From Lingula anatina (lineage: Eukaryota; Brachiopoda; Lingulata; Lingulida; Lingulidae): a stretch of 64,000 nt of DNA. The notes below the pieces were generated by a model, which made no database searches, was not told the origin of the DNA, and worked only from the letters and a program-made list of their open reading frames with translations. Shown here one piece after another: positions 57,388-64,000 of the stretch. The position numbers and the translations under genes were made by a program. Position 1 is the first letter of the stretch. Each line of letters opens with the position of its first letter. The stretch is taken from contig NW_019775596.1 of NCBI RefSeq assembly GCF_001039355.2, positions 124,001 through 188,000 on the forward strand, read 5' to 3'.

Positions 57388-59834
57388 GCTTTTTTTATTA
57401 ATGAAACTTCTCATAGAAATTAGATCCATACTAAGCGTCCTCCCCGCATGGTGCTGGTTTGCTTCTTTTGGTAATTGCATGTCATAACACAGTGCTTTAT
57501 CTGATCTTGTTGTTATAGGGGTAATTTATGTATACTTTTGGGTTTGGGTTGATACCCGTCCCATTTCGAACCTGAAATGTTAGATTTGAAGCTCTCATTT
57601 AAGAGAAATAATGTCTGTATAAAAATGATAAAGTGTTGCTTTAAATTTACATATATTAATTTCCAAGAAGAGAAAAAAATTGTCACTGAAAATATGTGTG
57701 TGGGCAAATCTGCAACTTGACACCTCCCTGTGAACTTTAAGACATACTCTTATTCATTTTAAATGATGTTGACTTCCGGGAAGAAAAGACATCCTATTAC
57801 GTAAAATGCATATAGGAAGCTTTTAATTATATTTATCGCGTGTTCAGTCGAAAAAGAGGAAGAGATGTAAATCTTCAAAAGACGCTGTTAATAGAAAGTA
57901 TAACACCTTAGAAATTCCAACACTATTTATTGGGCAAAATGTGCAACGTTACTGCAGAATTGTCTACATGTACATGTGCTATAATGATATTTTAACAATT
58001 GTGAATATGGCACTGTGGCTGTGAATAAACTTCCTCTGGTCCTCGGTGTTTTCAGAGCTGGGCGGAGACCAAACATCTGTTTTCTGAAACAAAGTTAAAC
58101 CATTGGGTGGGGTAAAGATTGCCATCCGAAATAAAAATTAATTGAATATTGCAGTAGTAGAATGAGGACCTTTGTTGCATATATGATAAGAAAACTGTTC
58201 CTATAGTTGACGACAAAAATTTTCCGGGATTGGGATCATTTATATGGCGTTTAGGACTTGTATTACAAAACAGAAGTGTCGAAAAACAAAAACGGGAAAT
58301 AGACTTTATTTAGATATTGTTTGTCCATTAGAATGTTTCTGTAGGACTGATATTAATCATAAACTTCTGCATTCCATATTTTCAAAATCACTTGAGTTGT
58401 CGCAAAGCCCAATTTTCGTGAGGTAATGAGTATTCTGAAAGGATTCAATGAATTTTTAGACAGTCAACATTTGTCAAACTTGCAAAAAAAGATAGTGAAC
58501 AATTAATAATTCTTGACCAACATCTATAGATTTTTTACATTTGATTATGGGATTTGTTATTTTATCTGTTACACTAAAGTCCATTCTTACAGTTTGGTCA
58601 GTTATTTATTTAAGAATCACACGGAATTATCATCCGAAAACGTTATTTCAAAGTATTTTGTTCCTCTAAATGGGAAATTCGATATTCTACTAAAGTGTGT
58701 GTAAACCTTAATACTCTGATTGGTTTGAATTTTTAAAGCGAAAAACATGCCTAAAATTTGCAGAGGAGCTTTCTAATTAAAGTTTTTTCTGTATTTTTAT
58801 AAATTTTAATTTTTTCGGGAGCAAGGGGTGATTGAGAAAGGCAGGCTTGGTAAGATATCAGTCCTGCATGCCTGTGTTGTGTTGTGCTTATTGTCATCAC
58901 TGAACACCGAGAACCAGAGTTAATTTTAAGTGAATGTGAAAAGTCAGTTTACACTAATTTTTGTGTAACCTTTTCAGTTTTGTTTGTATATTATTCTGAG
59001 TTTGGTTAATACTTGAATAATCTTGTAAACCGTCCATGTATTTATGTCGCTCCAAATTCCCATGCTTTGCAAATGTAAATTTTCATCCACAATTACGCCA
59101 TGTATGTTATTTATTTTCGGATTTATTGCAAAGAAAACAGTTTTTAAAGTTTTAGAGTGGCAAAACAACCAGGGATCTTACAAACATGAAGACATTTTGG
59201 CTACTGTTCAATTTGGTGTGCAAACATCAACAAGACGACATACGACAAGGTGGCCTTGCGTGTGCTTTAGTGCATGAATGATGCTTACCGCAGATTATTT
59301 GCATTTTTTTACATTGTTACAACCTCTTAATTTGGACGGAAATGTTTTTGGTGGAATTCAAAGAAGACAAGGCACTTATGTCGACTTTGACAAAAAATTT
59401 GCCAAGTTATATTTGTGAAAAAATACATTTTGTCTATGATCAATTCAATTCTTGTCTTTCAAATGTTACGATCTTGAACTTATTTTTCATAAATCAAAGG
59501 CTTCCGTCTTTAAGTAAAAATGTTTAAAATGTATACAATCTTCGACTTGTTTTATTAACAGACATGTACTGTCTTTGTTTGTTTGTTTGTTTGTTTGTTT
59601 GACAGATTTTACTTTGTAAAGTTTTGTGCACAAAATGTTATAATTTCATTATTTTAATGCTGTAAATATTTAATTTTGACAATAATAAATTTAAAAGTGC
59701 TAAAAAAATATTTCCCTGGCTCACCTCGAGCCCTTTATCTCCCGCTTACTCTTCTTCCGTCTTATACCTATTTGAGCTACTGACTCAACGTATTTTACTA
59801 CGATCGTGGGACTCTCTTGTCTCAGTTTAAATAA

Positions 59835-59838
<4 letters not shown>
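57388..59838. other. Intergenic AT-rich, no gene supported
   Basis: Short ORFs at 58244-58426, 58513-58704, 59044-59277 and 59342-59527 lack recognisable motifs and share no frame or splice pattern. A (GTTT)n tract lies at about 59575-59601. Decayed element sequence is possible. Confidence 0.5.
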
Positions 59839-59879
<41 letters not shown>

Positions 59880-60005
59880 CAAAAGGTAGTTAGCTGGGAC
59901 CTAGAGGCCCCAGGTTTCGAACACGGGTCTTGTTGGACCCGAGTAGTGCGTGCTATCCACTCCCCTAAGTGTACCTACCCCTGGTAGACTTTTTTTATAG
60001 TAACT
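59839..60005 (-). mobile_element. tRNA-derived SINE with poly(A) tail, minus strand
   Basis: On the minus strand, an A-box-like TTAGGGGAGTGGATAGC is followed by a B-box GTTCGAAACCTGG and then, about 30 bases on, a 41-base A tract (the T run 59839-59879). This is the layout of a tRNA-derived SINE. Head near 60005 (ACCAGGGGTAGGTACAC). Confidence 0.65.
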
Positions 60006-60039
60006 AAAGGGAATTTTAAAAGCCTTTCTAGAAAAGAAC

Positions 60040-60115
60040 TTAACATGTTCCAAGTACGCGAATCGAACCCCGACCCTTAGAGTTTCACTGGGTCAATGAA
60101 AACGCTAAGCCATTT
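60040..60115 (-). pseudogene. Second tRNA-like segment beside the SINE
   Basis: The minus strand has TGGCTTAGCG (A-box-like) and about 40 bases on GGGTCGGGGTTCGATTCG (B-box and T arm). The acceptor stem does not pair, so it is not a working tRNA. It is a SINE head or tRNA pseudogene. Confidence 0.45.
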
Positions 60116-62586
60116 TGCATATAATTGTAAAGTTTTTTATTTTGAGCAATATAAATTTCCACTGATGTATTATCATATTGGTAAGATATATTTAAAAAAT
60201 ATTGAAGTCATTTTAAGTTTTGAATATCCATACATTTAACAAAAATGTTGATATCTGCATTAAGACTCATTCAAGTTTGATTTTATAAATAAATTATCTA
60301 ATCGACTACTTGACTAGTTTGATCTTGTTTTAAAATTAAACAAATTATTTCAGATAAGAATGACAATCAGATTTTTCAATTTCATTTTTAACAAAAACAA
60401 CGGCAGATCTACTGGTAGTACTTGTTTAACCCTCCACACAATGGTAGGAAAAATTCGAAGATTGCCAAGAATTTCAAAATTTAACACCTTTCCAAAAAAA
60501 CATATGTCTCTGCCATTGTTTTGTTTCATTTTAACCATAAGGTTCTGTGAATTTATTTTAGGATATGGCTTTTTCCGACAATTATTGCTTGGAAGGAAAA
60601 AAATGTTCCTATGTTTTGAAAAAAATCACCACAAGCCGTTTGTGAAATAAATTTCAACATTTACCAGTAACTGATAAGTTCAAATAGTCTTCAATGGGGA
60701 ATGTGAAAAAAATAATCCCCTGCAGATATTGATTATTAAAAAAGCATTTAAGCAATTGCGACATATGTAATTAGCAAACCTAGGCAAAATGGAGGGACAA
60801 ATCATGGTATCACTTATACCACCTTGCATTTATATTTCAAAGTATAAAATTTTGTAACAAATGGTTTCTAACTTTCTGAACTTAAAATAATATTCCCATA
60901 CGAGAATATAAACATCGCTTCTGCATCTGCTGTCCGATATGCAGAAGATCCTGCGGAGATAGAATTGTTAAAAAGCAGCAGAACTTTGAAAATGGTAAAC
61001 TTTGGATCACATGACCGTTCCCTTCATCTATATGCAAAAGTGAGGTCTGTTCAACAAATTAATACCATAAATACAAGTTAATTATATTAATTTAATATTA
61101 AGATTACAATCCAGATGAACAAATTTCGATTACAAAAATCGTTCAATATATCCATGTTCTTTTTATGGAAAGTTTAACAGGTATTTTTGGTCTAGCTAAA
61201 GCAGGTTGCCACTACATGTAATTTTCGCAAATTGAGTCTTAAATGTGTGAACTTAATATACTCCATTATTCAAACAAAATGATCGATTGTGACCCGTACA
61301 CACTTTACACAACAAGACAAGTTTTCAAGCTTAAAGATTTTAGAAAGATCCGAGTTTTAAGTACCTAGATTTTAAGTCACCCTCGCTATTGAAATAAAGT
61401 TTTGTGGCTTTCACAGGTGGCCATTGAATTATAGAAATTTGTAACCCCAAATGGGGTTTTCAGATCGTAGTTTTCGAAACGGTTTTTGGATAAAGTAAAT
61501 CTAAAGGGAAAATTGCCTTCAAAATGAATAATTTAATTCCAGGAGTTCGAAGCAAGTGAAAAATTGTAAATGCTAAGTTCCGAGTGACGCGTGAAAATAA
61601 AAAAATGTGAAAATTCTTAGTCTTTTGATAGAATTTTGTCAACTAAGCATTAAACAATTTGCGTTTTAATTATGTATTACTTGCTAGATCAATAACTTAA
61701 GAGTGCTTCAGTATGATTTATTTCCTTCAAAGCATTTTAAAGGACATAAGTAACATAAATGACCAAATGTGCAAAATTATGTGAACACAGTTTTCAAGGT
61801 ACCTTGTTTTGCGCCTTTTGATGAAAAGGTCAAATGGAGCTTCATTTGTGAAAATGAAAAAAGTTTTTTCGTTTTTGGACATTACATTTTCATTGAAATA
61901 AACGCCTAGTCACAACTTGCTGCCTTGCTGAAGAATACCGCGAATAGTTTTACAAAAGTCACGGAGGCAAACGCGGACTGATAGTTATAGTAAATCATGT
62001 TTTAAGGCATAAGAGGCGGTTTTATTCTTTGGCAATATAAAACAAGTTTTGTTACTTGTGACTACGCAGTGTTAAATATGCCTCGTTTTGATTCTTTACA
62101 ATAAGCTTTACATTTTGGAGGTAAAAAAATTCATGGCATATTCCTTTAGACAGAGCATTTTTGATTAGACAACATGATATTGGCCTTAGCCATAAATAAG
62201 AAATAAAATTATGTTCAAGCATTATGTGTAAATTGGCGTAAGCAATTCGCCCCTTATGCCTTGAACATGGCTGATTTCATAATCAGTCACGCAGAAAGCA
62301 GTGTTACTATTTTAATACTAGATCACATACTCCAATGGATCGAAATATTTAATTTTATGGTGTTATTTGTGAAAACATGCCAAAATAAGAAATTAGAGTA
62401 TATCACTAAATCTTTATCTTGTTATTAATTTTCAATTGTGACTATTTTGCTGTACTAAAATTATGACACAATTTCATTACAAACCATGCACTCACTAAAG
62501 TCAACAGCCAAAATTTTAAAAGAGACATTGTACAGAATTTTCCCCATCTAGACTATTTCGCATGTAAAAAATACTGCCACTGCTAA
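60116..62586. other. Intergenic AT-rich, no gene supported
   Basis: An imperfect inverted repeat spans about 60385-60540 (AACAAAAACAACGGCAGA against TCTGCCATTGTTTTGTTT). A 9-base stem CTTCTGCAT/ATGCAGAAG lies at about 60918-60947. No coding sequence is recognised. Confidence 0.5.
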
Positions 62587-62790
62587 TTCTACCGATTTAG
62601 TTTAAAATTCTCTGCAGTTAACATGAGGCACAATTGCACTTTTCGCTGCCATAAGATACGTGATGAAATAAAGGAAGCATGGAGGACAAAAATGTCACTT
62701 GGGGAAAATATTGACAAAGTAATCGACAAATACCTAAAACCTGCCTTAGAACGTTTCGTTGAATCGGTTAAACCTGAAATATCCACTTAG
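62587..62790 (+). CDS. Possible 3'-terminal exon or small ORF, unknown
   Basis: From an ATG at 62623 to TAG at 62788-62790 is a 55-codon frame with ordinary, charged composition: HKIRDEIKEAWRTKMSLG and DKYLKPALERFVESVKP. A TCTGCAG acceptor-like site sits just upstream. It looks more protein-like than neighbouring ORFs but I recognise no family. It could also be a transposon fragment. Confidence 0.25.
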   Translation, partial: FYRFSLKFSAVNMRHNCTFRCHKIRDEIKEAWRTKMSLGENIDKVIDKYLKPALERFVESVKPEIST

Positions 62791-63345
62791 TATCCTGATC
62801 GCCTCGCATCCATACCCTGGTCACTCAGAACTGAAAAACAAGTGACATCTCTTCCAAGGGTTCAGGTTTCAAATGGTCCATTAGGGTAGGAGGCAGGAAG
62901 AGCTAGGAAACCGCCCTTACTATTTAGTAGTAACCATAATTTAAAACACAAAATTTGATTAACAATGTAGTAAAATAGTAATGCACAGAAGGCTTTTGTT
63001 TCCTGTATATTTCAAAATAAACTAGATTAAATTAATTAAATTAAGCTTCAGACCCTTACACACCCCAAAATAAAATTGCATTATGTGGGCCACTGGCTAT
63101 CCTTATATGGTCTATCGCATGCTGAAATCTGAGCAGTTTTAGCCGGGTTTGACAAACATATAGCACCATCTAGAGGAGTACAGAAATTATCTGCTCTGCT
63201 GCATTCTGTAACTTAGCATATTGTTTTAGTGTGTGTGTGTGTGAGTGTGTGCATGCACTTGCGCGTGCTTAATCTTCAGCACCACAGAAATGGCGATAAT
63301 AATGCCAGCGATCTGGCACATACAACAATAAAGTATTGATAGTCA
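62791..63345. other. Intergenic, no gene seen
   Basis: A (GT)n tract is at about 63231-63250. Nothing else is recognised. Confidence 0.5.
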
Positions 63346-63349
63346 TTTA

Positions 63350-63500
63350 TGAGAAAAACACCAAAACTTTAGGACTTAAAATAGTGTCAACCAGAACCAT
63401 ACGGGCTGTTGCCATAACTGTTAAGAAAATATGAAATAAAATAATAATTGAAATGAAAAAACAATATATCTTTTCACATTTATCGGCATTGATGTACATG
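63350..63500. repeat. R1 repeat fragment before unit C
   Basis: The blocks CCAAAACTTTAGGACTTAAA, GTCAACCAGAACCATAC, CTGTTGCCATAACTG and TTTTCACATTTATCGGCAT match the 3' half of R1 (compare 41328-41460). Confidence 0.7.
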
Positions 63501-63559
63501 TATACCCCGTGTACACTGATGATACTCAGATCTATACTTGCTGTGGCATACATAATAGA

Positions 63560-63928
63560 AAGCATTTAAGATTATACTTAAAAGGACAGGAAATGGATGC
63601 ATGCAAATGCTCTTTTGCCTGAAGCAACCTGAAGCAACTCACTAAAGTTGAACACGCCAGTGCGGCTATTAGGTATTTTAATCAGGATTATATTGTGATA
63701 CGTACATTTCAGGCCCTTTAAGAAAAAAAGTAGCAAGAAAAAGTCACTTATGTACTCAAACATCAAAGTGCTGTCGTGAGAGAGAGGATGATATGCGGCT
63801 ATTTTCGCAAAACACAATTAGCGCTTCGTCAAGAACCCACCGGGCATCTATATAATACTGTATAGAGTTTTTCTTATCTTTGATAATGGACAATTTGGTG
63901 CAAAACACCTGCTACTGGATTCGGAAGA

Positions 63929-63989
<61 letters not shown>

Positions 63990-64000
63990 CAAAAAGTGTT
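63560..64000 (+). repeat. Start of a third segmental duplication unit (C)
   Basis: The sequence TTTTGCCTGAAGCAACCTGA, AGGCCCTTTAAGAAAAA, AAAGTGCTGTCGTGAGAG, GATAATGGACAATTTGGTG and, after an (AT)n tract at 63932-63987, TTCCAAAAAGTGTT matches the 5' flanks of receptors A (26951-27330) and B (43490-43850) in order. The window ends before any coding exon. Confidence 0.85.

Noticed and set aside
58244-59527. Series of short ORFs as a multi-exon gene
   Set aside because: No matching splice phases and no recognisable domain; AT-rich chance ORFs or element debris.
60360-60650. 96-codon ORF with a minus-strand partner
   Set aside because: Overlaps an imperfect inverted repeat; low-complexity Phe/Lys composition and no family.

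Overview
The window is eukaryotic genomic DNA, AT-rich, with GT-AG introns, many microsatellites and many short transposon remnants. The gene content points to a lophotrochozoan, most likely a mollusc: an ELAPOR/KIAA1324-type receptor gene, and a tandem pair of very large CUB / C-type lectin / LDLa / LRR / 7TM receptors whose C-terminal part resembles the snail receptor GRL101. The species cannot be named from the sequence.

Region 1 (1 to about 20300, + strand) is one gene. Twenty-four coding exons between 362 and 19331 join in phase into a 1040-residue type I membrane protein of the ELAPOR family, with signal peptide, Cys-rich ectodomain, MRH-like region, one TM segment and an acidic tail. 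The introns hold two MITEs, CA/TG microsatellites right beside two splice donors, a 71-base T tract and a 3-copy tandem repeat.

Region 2 (about 20300 to 26800) is gene-poor. It holds several copies of one interspersed repeat (called R1 here), SINE-like and hAT-like debris and nothing convincing as a gene.

Region 3 (about 26850 to 55000) is a segmental duplication. Unit A carries a three-exon receptor of 2067 residues (28637 to 37116). Unit B carries its close paralogue of 2064 residues (45142 to 52512). Exon junctions and phases are identical. The two exon-1 copies share a 218-base identical stretch, which suggests recent gene conversion. Insertions separate the copies: a deleted Tc1/mariner element downstream of B, a (TTA)n repeat array downstream of A, and a promoter-like segment inside intron 2 of A only.

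Region 4 (about 55000 to 64000) holds an array of short A/T-stem hairpins, SINE-like sequence, two weak gene candidates and otherwise AT-rich DNA. The last 440 bases are a third copy of the receptor 5' flank, so a third receptor gene probably starts about 1.3 kb beyond the window.

Together the receptor genes look like an expanding local family of surface receptors with a long, probably ligand- or glycan-sensing ectodomain joined to a divergent relaxin-receptor-like 7TM core. Function is inferred from domains only.
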